The position numbers were made by a program, and so were the translations under genes. A DNA stretch of 47,081 nucleotides from the NCBI RefSeq assembly GCF_000336675.1, contig NZ_AOMB01000037.1, positions 1 to 47,081 of the forward strand, in the 5' to 3' direction. This document shows, one piece after another, positions 33,849-41,874 of the stretch. Numbering within the stretch: the first letter of the stretch is position 1; the number at the start of each line of letters is the position of its first letter. The notes under the pieces were generated by a model that did not search any database, was not told the origin of the DNA, and saw only the letters and a program-made list of their open reading frames with translations. This stretch comes from Halococcus hamelinensis 100A6. Its GTDB lineage: Archaea; Halobacteriota; Halobacteria; Halobacteriales; Halococcaceae.

Positions 33849-34087
33849 TCCTCGTCGGTCATTACGCAGCCAGTACTGCCTGCTCGTAGTTGAAAGTCGT
33901 GGCTACGTGCAGTAATTCTCCGCCGAGAAGCCAGCGCGTTCCTCCCTCGTATCTACACCTTGTCGCCAGAAGCACTTAAAGAATCAGCGATCTTCACACA
34001 TCTTCATTTTCCTGTGGCCTCAAGGTCTTACCAAACATTCGGCGCGCCATGTGAACTAGCGTTTGGTAAGACGGGAATTCCTTCTCG
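33849..34087. repeat. Left copy of a 240-bp direct repeat
   Basis: This stretch matches 44801-45040 in the same orientation. The first 140 bp differ at about a dozen positions by eye. Then comes a more diverged 30 bp, then a conserved hairpin, ending in CCTTCTCG. In the right copy the sequence is the upstream region of the RNA polymerase epsilon gene. Here only its first five codons (MTDED, from 33862) survive before the sequence changes. The two copies bracket about 10.7 kb. Confidence 0.75.
34025..34072. repeat. 12-bp inverted repeat in the left direct repeat
   Basis: GTCTTACCAAAC (34025-34036) and GTTTGGTAAGAC (34061-34072) are exact reverse complements with a 24-nt spacer. The spacer contains the palindrome GGCGCGCC. 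The arms and the spacer length are kept in the right copy although the spacer sequence differs, pointing to a bound or folded element. Confidence 0.7.
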
Positions 34088-34116
34088 TGGTAGCGAAACG
34101 ACCGATATCAGTACTC

Positions 34117-34263
34117 TCACCGCGTGAAGTATGTGTCCGAGTGGAGTTCGTGAGTGATCTCTCTCAGCGACGGCTCACCACAATCGTCGCATTTGGGTGG
34201 CTCGTCCGGCGACGCGTAGACCGTCCCGCACTGTTCACACACGAAGTACCGCAGGCTGAGCAC
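34117..34263 (-). CDS. Rubrerythrin-like zinc-ribbon mini-protein, 48 aa
   Basis: GTG at 34263, TGA at 34117-34119. LRYFVCEQCGTVYASPDEPP and KCDDCGEPSLREIT form a two-knuckle zinc ribbon of the rubrerythrin/rubredoxin type, followed by a short acidic tail ending YFTR. Such single-domain ribbons are frequent in haloarchaea and have no known enzyme activity. The gene runs toward the direct repeat at 33849-34087. An ATG two bases upstream is in another frame, so GTG is the only usable start. Confidence 0.6.
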   Translation of the reverse strand: MLSLRYFVCEQCGTVYASPDEPPKCDDCGEPSLREITHELHSDTYFTR

Positions 34264-34364
34264 ATTGGGTCTACGCGAGCAAACCTCAAACCACTACCGT
34301 GAGCCTATGAGAAAGGTGTCACCCGTGCCCGGAGGGTTTTGCTGGTCGGGTTCGAAGGAGGAGT

Positions 34365-34592
34365 ATGCGAGCCGTTCGCTACCACGAGTATGGTGGGCCG
34401 GATGTCCTCGAAGTCGATGAGATAGACCGGCCAGTTCCCGATGTGGACGAGGTCCTCCTCGAGGTTCGGGCTGCAAGCGTGAACGCGGTGGATACGCGCT
34501 TCCGAGCGGGGACCTACGGTTCGGTTTCACTCCCAGGGATTCCAGGTGGTGATGCCGCAGGGGTCGTCGCAGAGGTCGGTGGGATAGAGTGA
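34365..34592 (+). pseudogene. N-terminal fragment of a zinc-type alcohol dehydrogenase / quinone oxidoreductase
   Basis: MRAVRYHEYGGPDVLEVDEI is followed by LLEVRAASVNAVDTRFRAGT and LPGIPGGDAAGVVAEVG. This is the start of a medium-chain dehydrogenase (quinone oxidoreductase branch), which normally spans about 320-340 residues. It stops after 75 residues, and the rest (NAD-binding half) is missing from the window. The protein could not bind cofactor, so it is a remnant. It lies just inside the left direct repeat, consistent with a rearranged boundary. Confidence 0.7.
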
Positions 34593-34758
34593 ATTTGACT
34601 GTCGTACTTCTCTCGGTAGCCCCCGAGCGTCGTCTGGTAGCTTATCTGGCGCAATCAGTTCGGCGTTCCATGCATCAAATGGTTGCAGAGACTACCGCTT
34701 GAAACAGGGATACCAAAAGCACCAACCTTTAATCCACACCCTGGGTCCGCCTTGCTAC

Positions 34759-36690
34759 ATGGCGGCAACTGATAGGCCGAACGTCCTCTGTTTCGTTTGT
34801 GACCAGCTCCGATATGACCACTTGGGGTGTACTGGTAATGACCTCGTCGAGACCCCAAATATCGACGCACTCTCTGAAACCGGGGTGACGTTCGATCGAA
34901 TGTACTCGAACAACCCAATGTGTACACCGGCCCGGTCTACGATGTTTACTGGGCAGAACCCTCACCAACACGGAGTTCGGTCGAATGGCGTTGCACTATC
35001 ACGGGATATTCCTGCCCTCCCCGAACTCCTCTCGGAAGACGGTTACCGTACACACTCAGCGGGGAAGATCCACCTCGATCTCTATACTCTTCCGGTCCCT
35101 CAGCAGGTTGCTCACATAATGACCGAACTTTCAACCCAGGCAGACACCCCGTTTGCCAAGCGGCTCCGAGATACTCTCAGCGGCGTGCTCCACGAATTGC
35201 TAGAGTGTCCCGATGACTTCAGCGAGGGCCGCACGTCTGGAGAATCCCACGAGGGGTTCTCCGGCCGCGCTAAGAGCCCGCTCGCCCGCGTACTTGAAGC
35301 AATCCACGTCCCGAAGTGGTCCGATACCGCACTTCTATTTCGTGAGGCTATCGAAAATACTGTTGAAGATTGGCCTGCTGACAGCCTCTCAGAAGCAGAG
35401 TGGGACGCGTTTTCAGCGGAACTCGAACGACAGTTAGCGGGGATGTTTGAGGAACTTGATGTGACGGAGTTCTCTGAGCTTCAGTATGATCCTGAAGCCT
35501 TCCCTGAGGCTCGAGAAGTCTGGGAATCTGGGCGAATAGACGAACTACCAGAGTCCTACTACGGATTCGATACTACGGACTTTACTGGTGGGCATGTCAA
35601 CGAAATTTTTGGCGAGTACAAAGATTGGCTTCGGGAGACCCATCCGGACGCCTACGACCGACTCGATTTCACCCATCCTGACAACACCCGCGGGAATACC
35701 TTCCAAGTCCTCGATGAGTGGTCACTCCCCGAATCGGCCCACTATAACCACTGGATCAGCGACCGGAGCATCGACTTCCTCGAAGAGCAAGCCGACGAAG
35801 ACGACCCCTTCTTTATGTGGTGTTCGTACCCCGACCCGCACAACCCCTACGCCGCACCCGAACCGTGGGGATCGATGTACGACCCAGCGGACGTGTCACC
35901 ACCGGCACGGCGCGAGGGTGAACTCGAGGATCTGCCACCGTTCTACAACGACGTTTACGAAGGTGAATTCTTCCAGCTCCAAGGCCTCTACACCGATCCG
36001 CGTCCAGAGGTCGATGAAGGTTCTGTTGAGGAACTCATTGCCCAGACCTACGGAATGGTGAGCTATATCGACTATGAGGTTGGTCGAGTGATGGATGCGC
36101 TTGAAGCTCAGGGGCTCCGCGAGGACACCATAGTAATCTTCCTCTCGGACCACGGTGCAATGATGGGCGACCACTGGATGCTCCGAAAGGGACCTTTCCA
36201 ATTCGAGAGTTTGCTTCACGTGCCGGCAATCTGGAGCTGGCCCGACGAGTTCGTCGAGGATGAACGCATCGAGACTACTTGTAGCCATACGGATTTGTTG
36301 CCCACCCTACTCGACTGCTGTGACGTGACTTCACCACATGCGGCTTACGAGCCCTCGTATCGTGACGATCCGTCTTCGTGGGCGGGCCGTTCGCTCGCTC
36401 CACTATTGACTGGTGAAGTCGACGAGATGGAGCGCTCGGTCGTAATTGAAAACGACGAGGACTATCTCGGAATGCGTGCGCGGACTCTTATCACAGATCG
36501 ATATAAACTTACTGTCTATGCTGGCGAAGAGTACGGCGAACTGTTCGACCTCAATAAGGATCCTAAGGAGCTCCATAACCGGTGGAATGACTCCGAATAC
36601 GCTGAGACCAAGAACAGGTTGTATCGCGAACTAGTAGATGAACTTGTGCGCCAGGAAGGCGCGGTTCCCCCCCGTCGCAACGTCGCCTAA
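34759..36690 (+). CDS. Arylsulfatase-type sulfatase
   Basis: The product is 643 aa from MAATDRPNVLCFVCDQLRYD, which brings the first metal aspartate. The active-site signature C55-TPAR-59 in NPMCTPARSTMFTG needs conversion of the Cys to formylglycine. Later come FMWCSYPDPHNPYAAPEP, FLSDHGAMMGDHWMLRKGPF and a C-terminal GELFDLNKDPKELHN. It hydrolyses sulfate esters. There is no N-terminal signal peptide. Residues about 125-300 contain an acidic insert not usual in small sulfatases. In this context the substrate may be a sulfated surface glycan. The maturation enzyme is not in the window. The open frame begins 20 codons earlier, but MAATDRPNV fits family starts. Confidence 0.85.
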   Translation: MAATDRPNVLCFVCDQLRYDHLGCTGNDLVETPNIDALSETGVTFDRMYSNNPMCTPARSTMFTGQNPHQHGVRSNGVALSRDIPALPELLSEDGYRTHSAGKIHLDLYTLPVPQQVAHIMTELSTQADTPFAKRLRDTLSGVLHELLECPDDFSEGRTSGESHEGFSGRAKSPLARVLEAIHVPKWSDTALLFREAIENTVEDWPADSLSEAEWDAFSAELERQLAGMFEELDVTEFSELQYDPEAFPEAREVWESGRIDELPESYYGFDTTDFTGGHVNEIFGEYKDWLRETHPDAYDRLDFTHPDNTRGNTFQVLDEWSLPESAHYNHWISDRSIDFLEEQADEDDPFFMWCSYPDPHNPYAAPEPWGSMYDPADVSPPARREGELEDLPPFYNDVYEGEFFQLQGLYTDPRPEVDEGSVEELIAQTYGMVSYIDYEVGRVMDALEAQGLREDTIVIFLSDHGAMMGDHWMLRKGPFQFESLLHVPAIWSWPDEFVEDERIETTCSHTDLLPTLLDCCDVTSPHAAYEPSYRDDPSSWAGRSLAPLLTGEVDEMERSVVIENDEDYLGMRARTLITDRYKLTVYAGEEYGELFDLNKDPKELHNRWNDSEYAETKNRLYRELVDELVRQEGAVPPRRNVA

Positions 36691-37087
36691 GCGGCAGCAA
36701 ACTCTATCTTAGCTAATTAGCGAAATACCATGAAGAGATAACCGAATTTGTGGGTCTTAGTTGGTGGAAGCTAATAATGCAACTAGATCGGATACATTTA
36801 TACAAATACGTTGTTCTGAACGGCCTTCTTTCTTTGTATTATATTCCTTTATCATTCTGTGAGGAGGGATACACCACTTGCAGATTCTGGAGAACAGTTG
36901 AGTACCAACGAGGCCAACTCACGCGTATTAATAGATTCACCAAGTCTCGTATTTGAAGAACAGAAAGGTCGATAATAGATGGGACACAGAGCATTCTATT
37001 GCTGAACCGCGAGAATCCGGCGTCTTTTTCGCCTTGGGAGTCGTGCAGGCAAAACAGTAATAGTCCTGTTCCGGGAAATCCGTGTCT
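36691..37087. other. 397-nt intergenic region
   Basis: AT-rich, with no supported gene. The plus-strand frame at 36750-36956 has no family-like sequence. A stretch TTAGCTAATTAGC near 36710 is partly palindromic. Confidence 0.35.
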
Positions 37088-38107
37088 ATGACTAGCACGA
37101 CCGTTGTCCTCGGTTGGGACGGGCTCGATCGCACTCTCGTGGAGGAGTACGATCTCACGGAAGCGTTCGGTCCACACTACTCGCCGCTCGAAACGTTCGA
37201 CAACCCGATTCTCGGCAAGCCTCACACCTACGAACTGTGGCCGTCGATAATCACCGGCCGACCGCCGAATGAGCACGGTGTCCACATCGCTACTGATGAG
37301 GACTCCGCCCCGAATCACCCGCTATTCGAAGCGATTGGCGAGACAGTATGGAAAGCCACACCGCGGCGACTCCGGGCGGCGCTCGAGAAACGATTTGAAG
37401 GTCGCGGCGCAAAACTCGGTCTCCTCTCTGCGGACTACTATCGAACGCGGGACATTTCGACGGTGTTTGACGGTCGTACAGCGAGACCGATTGCAATTCC
37501 GAACTACCGGGTGACGCGCGATTACGATCTCGATGTTGTTTTCGACCGAGGTCGGGAGTTCGAGCGATTTCTGCGGGCCGGCGAACGCGGCGGGCGCAGT
37601 CGCGCACTGGCAGCGTTGGTCCCGCAGCTTGAGGAACTGCTTGCGGGTGAAGCATCCCGGAAGTTCGGCATCGTCCGGTCGGCAGTCCAGCGTGAGTACG
37701 ATCTAGTGTTTGTCTGGCTTGGGTTCATTGACACTGTCGGGCACCTCGCACCCATCGCCGGCGAGATAGCGCCGGGGTGGCAAGAGCGAAGCTATCGGCT
37801 GGCTGCCGACTGGACGCGCGAACTTCGGGAGGCACTGCTAGAGACAGATAAGGTCGTATGTGTCTCGGATCATGGGATCCGGGAGGGTCATCATACTCCC
37901 GACGCATTCATTGGTGCGACCCATAAGGGGATTCCCGAGAGCGCCGATACCGTACTCGACGTCCGATCAGCCATCGAGAATGTGACACCGGCGAGCGGGG
38001 TGACCGGCACACCGGACCTCAAGGAGGCCTACCGAACCGAAGGGCACACGCACGTTCGGACGGCTAGGGATGTCAAGGAGCAACTAGATGGACTGGGCTA
38101 CCTTTGA
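37088..38107 (+). CDS. Alkaline-phosphatase-superfamily (type I phosphodiesterase-like) protein
   Basis: The product is 339 aa from ATG 37088 (GTG 37082 also possible). VVLGWDGLDRTLV brings the first metal Asp. WPSIITGRPPNEHGVHIATD holds the presumed nucleophile Thr. FVWLGFIDTVGHLAP gives the middle Asp-His, and VSDHGIREGHH the second pair. It is a cytosolic-looking member of the type I phosphodiesterase/nucleotide pyrophosphatase branch and shares the C-terminal LGYL ending and overall layout with 15376-16266. It probably cleaves a nucleotide-sugar or phosphoester in surface-glycan metabolism. It follows the sulfatase on the same strand but has its own promoter region. Confidence 0.75.
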   Translation: MTSTTVVLGWDGLDRTLVEEYDLTEAFGPHYSPLETFDNPILGKPHTYELWPSIITGRPPNEHGVHIATDEDSAPNHPLFEAIGETVWKATPRRLRAALEKRFEGRGAKLGLLSADYYRTRDISTVFDGRTARPIAIPNYRVTRDYDLDVVFDRGREFERFLRAGERGGRSRALAALVPQLEELLAGEASRKFGIVRSAVQREYDLVFVWLGFIDTVGHLAPIAGEIAPGWQERSYRLAADWTRELREALLETDKVVCVSDHGIREGHHTPDAFIGATHKGIPESADTVLDVRSAIENVTPASGVTGTPDLKEAYRTEGHTHVRTARDVKEQLDGLGYL

Positions 38108-38385
38108 GCGACACCGCAGGCGTGCTATCGCCACCTATTAGGTGTACCTTTTCGACAGTAGAATAATCGACATAATCCTCTTAATTACTCATTGAAACTC
38201 TGACCTCTATCTCGACCACGCCACCTAACTCGCCTAGGCGCTTCGCAGCCTTTGACAGCGGTCTTCGTGAGTAGTTACTAGGATTACTACATCAAACTCA
38301 GGACTCAGTCACTGTCTAATTGGATACTGCTTTCTGAGTTCCATGGGCAGGCAAGGTTCATAGTATTCCACAGGTATTATACGAT

Positions 38386-38568
38386 ATGCCGAAAATCAGC
38401 GTCGATGTTCCACAGGAGCTGCTTGATGATCTTGATGAGCACGTTGGAGATGGAGGGAAGTTCGTCAATCGTAGTGACGCGATTCGCGCATCTATGCGCA
38501 AGACGCTTGATATTCTGGATGATATTGATGAGCGCCATGGGAGACTTGAGCACGAAGAAAAACTCTAG
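38386..38568 (+). CDS. Ribbon-helix-helix (CopG-like) DNA-binding protein, 60 aa
   Basis: MPKISVDVPQELLDDLDEHV is followed by FVNRSDAIRASMRKTLDIL. This is the standard RHH fold: a short N-terminal strand, helix A, a turn with NRSDA, and helix B. A charged tail, DDIDERHGRLEHEEKL, follows. RHH proteins bind DNA as dimers of dimers. It lies 48 nt before queD on the same strand and very likely forms an operon with queD and queE, a common pairing in haloarchaea. It may control preQ0 synthesis. A TATA-like TAGTATT lies about 25 nt upstream. Confidence 0.8.
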   Translation: MPKISVDVPQELLDDLDEHVGDGGKFVNRSDAIRASMRKTLDILDDIDERHGRLEHEEKL

Positions 38569-38616
38569 TTTTCCATCGGCAGTTACCTATAAGTGAATGC
38601 GAGATAATACTAGAGT

Positions 38617-39084
38617 ATGCCTGAGGTTGTCCCAAGCGAACATAGACATGATCTGTCGTCGCTTACTGATGAGGAACGGATATTGTCGATTGGGTCGGAC
38701 CGCCCAATCCGTATCAGTACTGGGCATCGGTTACTCCATCATCAAGGGAAGTGCAGTCGACCACATGGGCACAACTACGAGATCGCAGTCGAGGTAACTG
38801 GTAAATTGAGGGAAGAAGGCTGGGTCGTGGACAAAGGTGCTGTGACCGATATTGTTGACGAATGGGACCATCAATTCCTTCTCCAACGGGGTGATCCACT
38901 TATCGAGGCGTTCGAGCAGAGCGGAGACGGAGATGCTACTGTAGTTCTTGATCATCCTCCGACAGCTGAGGTGATGGGCATCATTCTTGAAGACCGGTTA
39001 GAGGAACGATTACCGAATTCGGTCACTGACATAGCAGTGGAAGTGAGTGAAACGAGTGAACTTCGGACACAGCCTTTGAGATAA
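38617..39084 (+). CDS. queD: 6-carboxy-5,6,7,8-tetrahydropterin synthase
   Basis: The product is 155 aa, a member of the 6-pyruvoyl-tetrahydropterin synthase fold. The zinc ligands H37 (TGHRLLHH), H50 and H52 (CSRPHGHNYE) and the catalytic C46 are present. VVDKGAVTDIVDEWDHQFLL matches the conserved second half, and PPTAEVMGIILEDRLEE the last catalytic acid block. It converts dihydroneopterin triphosphate to 6-carboxytetrahydropterin, the second step towards preQ0 and hence archaeosine in tRNA or 7-deazaguanine in DNA. One base separates it from queE, so the two are cotranscribed. QueC, needed for preQ0, is not in the window. Confidence 0.85.
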   Translation: MPEVVPSEHRHDLSSLTDEERILSIGSDRPIRISTGHRLLHHQGKCSRPHGHNYEIAVEVTGKLREEGWVVDKGAVTDIVDEWDHQFLLQRGDPLIEAFEQSGDGDATVVLDHPPTAEVMGIILEDRLEERLPNSVTDIAVEVSETSELRTQPLR

Positions 39085-39085
39085 C

Positions 39086-39865
39086 ATGCCTGTGAATTCA
39101 GAGGTCGACGTGAGTGAGAGTTCGCCGGACAGCTCCGAAACTGCGAGCTTTCCGATCAACGAGCTCTTCTATTCGATACAAGGAGAGGGGAAGCTTGCGG
39201 GTGTCCCATCCGTCTTCGTCCGAACAAGTGGCTGCAATCTCCGCTGTTGGTTCTGTGATTCCTACCACACCTCTTGGGAGCCGACGCATGCCTGGATGGA
39301 TGCTGAGGACATCATCGAAGAGGTATCCTCGTATAGTCAGGCAGCCCATATTGTGGTCACCGGAGGAGAGCCTCTTATCCACGATGAATTAGGTAAACTC
39401 ATCAATGCTCTCGACAGCGAGGGATATCACACCACAGTCGAAACGAACGGAACGATATACCGAGATACGTCGATCGGCCTTGCGAGCATTAGTCCTAAAC
39501 TCGCCAGCAGTATACCTACGCCAGCAAGGGACCCCAAAGGCGATGGTGAGTGGGCCGAGAAGCACGAGCAGCAACGAACTGATATGACGGCGCTGACACG
39601 TCTCATCGAAGACTATCCCTTCCAGCTCAAATTTGTCGTTACTGACTCAACTGATATCGATGAGATAACTAATCTCGTCGAACGAGTTCGCCAACAAACG
39701 AGCGTTCGAGTACGGAATCAGGATATCCTGCTAATGCCAGAAGGGCAGACTGAAAATCAGATTGCGAAGAAACGTGAGGACGTCGCTGACCTGGCAATGG
39801 AGCACGGATATCGTTACACTCCACGTTTGCACGTCAATCTGTGGAACGATGAAGCGGGTCGGTAG
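39086..39865 (+). CDS. queE: 7-carboxy-7-deazaguanine synthase (radical SAM)
   Basis: The product is 259 aa with the radical-SAM cluster motif C50-x3-C54-x2-C57 (CNLRCWFC), preceded by FYSIQGEGKLAGVPSVFVRT, the substrate and Mg site of QueE. VTGGEPLIHD provides the SAM-binding GGEP and ETNG follows. The C-terminal ILLMPEGQTENQI is typical. It rearranges 6-carboxytetrahydropterin to 7-carboxy-7-deazaguanine, the step after QueD. The start at 39086 has a polar 20-residue N-terminal extension. It closes the RHH-queD-queE operon. The nearby methylase-nuclease locus raises the possibility that the product modifies DNA rather than tRNA, but no DpdA-like transglycosylase is seen. Confidence 0.88.
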   Translation: MPVNSEVDVSESSPDSSETASFPINELFYSIQGEGKLAGVPSVFVRTSGCNLRCWFCDSYHTSWEPTHAWMDAEDIIEEVSSYSQAAHIVVTGGEPLIHDELGKLINALDSEGYHTTVETNGTIYRDTSIGLASISPKLASSIPTPARDPKGDGEWAEKHEQQRTDMTALTRLIEDYPFQLKFVVTDSTDIDEITNLVERVRQQTSVRVRNQDILLMPEGQTENQIAKKREDVADLAMEHGYRYTPRLHVNLWNDEAGR

Positions 39866-39980
39866 GGATGAAGAGCGACTCCATGAACCAAGTTATTAGA
39901 CTCCATCGTTCGAGATCAGGTATCGGTAGCTAATTCACCTACAATACAAAGCAATCAATGAACGACGAAACCCCTGATAA

Positions 39981-40280
39981 ATCGAGACTGAACTAGGCGG
40001 GGTACAAACTCGCCGGAACATTGCAGATGCTCACGACCAAGCCAAGCGTGACTTTATCAATGGCGTTGAGTGGTTGGTCCCTAACGACGAGCGGGGGTGT
40101 TCGCCTGTTTGCGAGGCCACTGCAGAAGAAATTGAGGCTCGTGGTGGGGCCGTTTCAATCCTCGAGCTACAGGAAATTCTGCGAACGAACGCCGAAAAGT
40201 ACGACGGAACACCAGGGCGAATGGATGACTGGATACCGCACAACAGGTGTCGATGCACCATTGTGAAATCACTCGGATAA
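39981..40280 (+). pseudogene. C-terminal remnant of a virus head-morphogenesis protein
   Basis: The frame is open from 39981 to the TAA at 40278-40280 but has no usable start codon. NIADAHDQAKRDFINGVEWL is followed by VPNDERGCSPVCEATAEEIE and DWIPHNRCRCTIVKSL. This is the pattern of the Mu-F/SPP1-gp7-like minor head proteins: a D-x-R-x-C-x-x-C motif, a helical linker, then the P-H-x-x-C-R-C-x ending. Only the C-terminal third remains. It marks a former provirus between queE and the defence-like operon. The gaps on either side (39866-39980 and 40281-40442) contain nothing else that I recognise. Confidence 0.55.
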
Positions 40281-40442
40281 CTCCCGTGTCAGCACAAACT
40301 GGATGTTTCAGATGCGGAGATTCAGAGTTGAATAGCCTGTTGCTCGGGTTCTAAATTCAGCTTTCCCAATAAATTGATCAGGCGTCGTCGTTATCAATAC
40401 GAATATCATTGACCACCCAGATATGATAAGAGCAATAATTGG

Positions 40443-41093
40443 TTAGCGCGTCCATGAAAGGTACAATCTACCCATGTCAGTCAGGTATACCCGTTTACTC
40501 CGACCATCGGTTTCCGTTTCTAGCAGGCCTTGTTCATCCAATCTATTGACATGGTAGCTGATTTTTTGGGCTGCTTCTTTAAGTTCTTCTCCGATATCTC
40601 GATAGAGAACTCCTGTACGGCCTTCTTTGTCCCACCTACCAACAGTCGTTAACACATTTCGTTGAAGTCCCTCAACCTCGAAGGTAAGGGGCTGTTTCGG
40701 TGTTGGAAGTTCTAACACAAGATCATCAATCGGTTCCTCACCGGTCTGAGGTTCTAGTACATAATACGGCGTCGCACCTACAAAGAAAGATGATGATGTC
40801 GCACCTCCTGCGACGAGGTTGGTTCCCCCAGTAATGTTGATATACATCGTTGCCTGGGGATTGTTCTTTGCGATATCGACAATTGGATCTACTACATCAC
40901 GAAGATCAAAGGCGTTGATCGTCCGTCGATGGACATCATATCCGAACCGATCAAGCTCAGTTGCTAAGTCGTTCCCTGTATCAAGGAAGGCATCACTTGT
41001 GAGGAGATACACTGTCTCGACGCTCCCAAACGCTCGGAGACCACGGTGAATATGCTCAATCGCCCGTCCGTGCGGAACAATATGTGTACTCAT
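40443..41093 (-). CDS. CARF-winged-helix protein (HFX_2341 / DUF6293-like)
   Basis: The product is 216 aa. Residues 1-130 form a Rossmann-like CARF domain, with the ligand-loop signature NITGGTNLVAGGA (86-98) and a hydrophobic core (VETVYLLTSD; ATPYYVLEP). Residues 150-216 are a winged helix (EELKEAAQKISYHVNRLDEQ; wing SKRVYLTDMGRLYL). CARF domains sense cyclic oligoadenylates or related second messengers, mostly in type III CRISPR and allied defence. No CRISPR array or cas gene is in the window. It is the last gene of a minus-strand operon, and its ATG overlaps the stop of the unknown 260-aa protein by 4 bp. It probably regulates the operon or switches it in response to a nucleotide signal (inference). 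Confidence 0.8.
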   Translation of the reverse strand: MSTHIVPHGRAIEHIHRGLRAFGSVETVYLLTSDAFLDTGNDLATELDRFGYDVHRRTINAFDLRDVVDPIVDIAKNNPQATMYINITGGTNLVAGGATSSSFFVGATPYYVLEPQTGEEPIDDLVLELPTPKQPLTFEVEGLQRNVLTTVGRWDKEGRTGVLYRDIGEELKEAAQKISYHVNRLDEQGLLETETDGRSKRVYLTDMGRLYLSWTR

Positions 41094-41872
41094 GGAGCAT
41101 ACAGTTCAACGTCTTCTGCCGGGTCGCTACTTGGTTTTTCGGCTGGGCGAACTTTGACGATATCTCCTTCCGAGGGGAAGAAGGCAAGAGGTGCCTTGAA
41201 CTTCGTCCGGTATCCGAGTTCCGCTTCTGAGTATGTCGTTATTTTCCCTTCCATCCTATCATCGTAAATGACGTCTATGAACCCGACTTCGTGGTCTTCC
41301 TCCCCAAGCAATTCACCCCCTTTCATAAACTGCGTGAAATCCCCAATCTCCAGAATTCGCAACCAAACCTCCAAGATTTGCTCCAGGACTTTCCAAATCA
41401 AATTCAGCATGCTCGTTAACACTGGGTCGGGTTGTCCAGGAGATACTGGTGGTCCTTCCTCGCCAGCGTGCTCTTGATCATCACGGTACTTTTTGAATGA
41501 CCCAAGGGCGAACTCTTCCTCAAATTCAATCTGTTCTTCTAGATAGACGCTTGCATATAGGCGGAACCATCGAACTAGGTTCACGAGGTTGTCACTGTGT
41601 CTATCGGGTTTGAATTCGAGTTTATCGTAGAATCCCTGCTGACGGATACTTGCTCCGACAATTTGCTTTATGTTCGAATACAGTGATTGTCCGACAGAAC
41701 TGTTGCTTGTTGAAGCGCGTGTGAGTTCTACAGCCGAAGTAAATGCGTTTTCAAAATCCTCTCTAATTGGTCCCTCTTCTAGTTCGTCAATTATGATTGT
41801 CTCTGCGATCTCCCTGGTATCTTCGATTTGTTCGTCAAGTAGTTGACTTGGTGTATAAGTATCGAACACCAT
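41090..41872 (-). CDS. Unknown 260-aa protein in the CARF/RM-fusion operon
   Basis: No family is recognised. The N-terminal 150 residues are acidic and helical (DEQIEDTREIAETIIIDELE; FYDKLEFKPDRHSDNLVNLV; WFRLYASVYLEEQIEFEEEF). A Pro/Gly-rich linker follows. A strongly hydrophobic amphipathic helix comes next (PVLTSMLNLIWKVLEQILEV, about residues 150-170), then a C-terminal beta-rich part (HEVGFIDVIYDDRMEGKITT; LGYRTKFKAPLAFFPSEGDI) that looks like an OB or SH3-like barrel. It starts two bases after the stop of the methylase fusion and overlaps the CARF gene. The amphipathic helix could contact a membrane or a partner. It could be a DNA-binding or effector subunit. Confidence 0.6.
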   Translation of the reverse strand: MVFDTYTPSQLLDEQIEDTREIAETIIIDELEEGPIREDFENAFTSAVELTRASTSNSSVGQSLYSNIKQIVGASIRQQGFYDKLEFKPDRHSDNLVNLVRWFRLYASVYLEEQIEFEEEFALGSFKKYRDDQEHAGEEGPPVSPGQPDPVLTSMLNLIWKVLEQILEVWLRILEIGDFTQFMKGGELLGEEDHEVGFIDVIYDDRMEGKITTYSEAELGYRTKFKAPLAFFPSEGDIVKVRPAEKPSSDPAEDVELYAP

Positions 41873-41874
41873 GT

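Noticed and set aside
36750-36956. Plus-strand frame in the gap before the phosphodiesterase gene
   Set aside because: Starts in AT-rich sequence and has no recognisable protein pattern.
38221-38385. Riboswitch (preQ1-type) ahead of the RHH-queD-queE operon
   Set aside because: The 160 nt before the RHH gene show no C-rich preQ1 hairpin or A-rich tail, and preQ1 switches are not known from haloarchaea.
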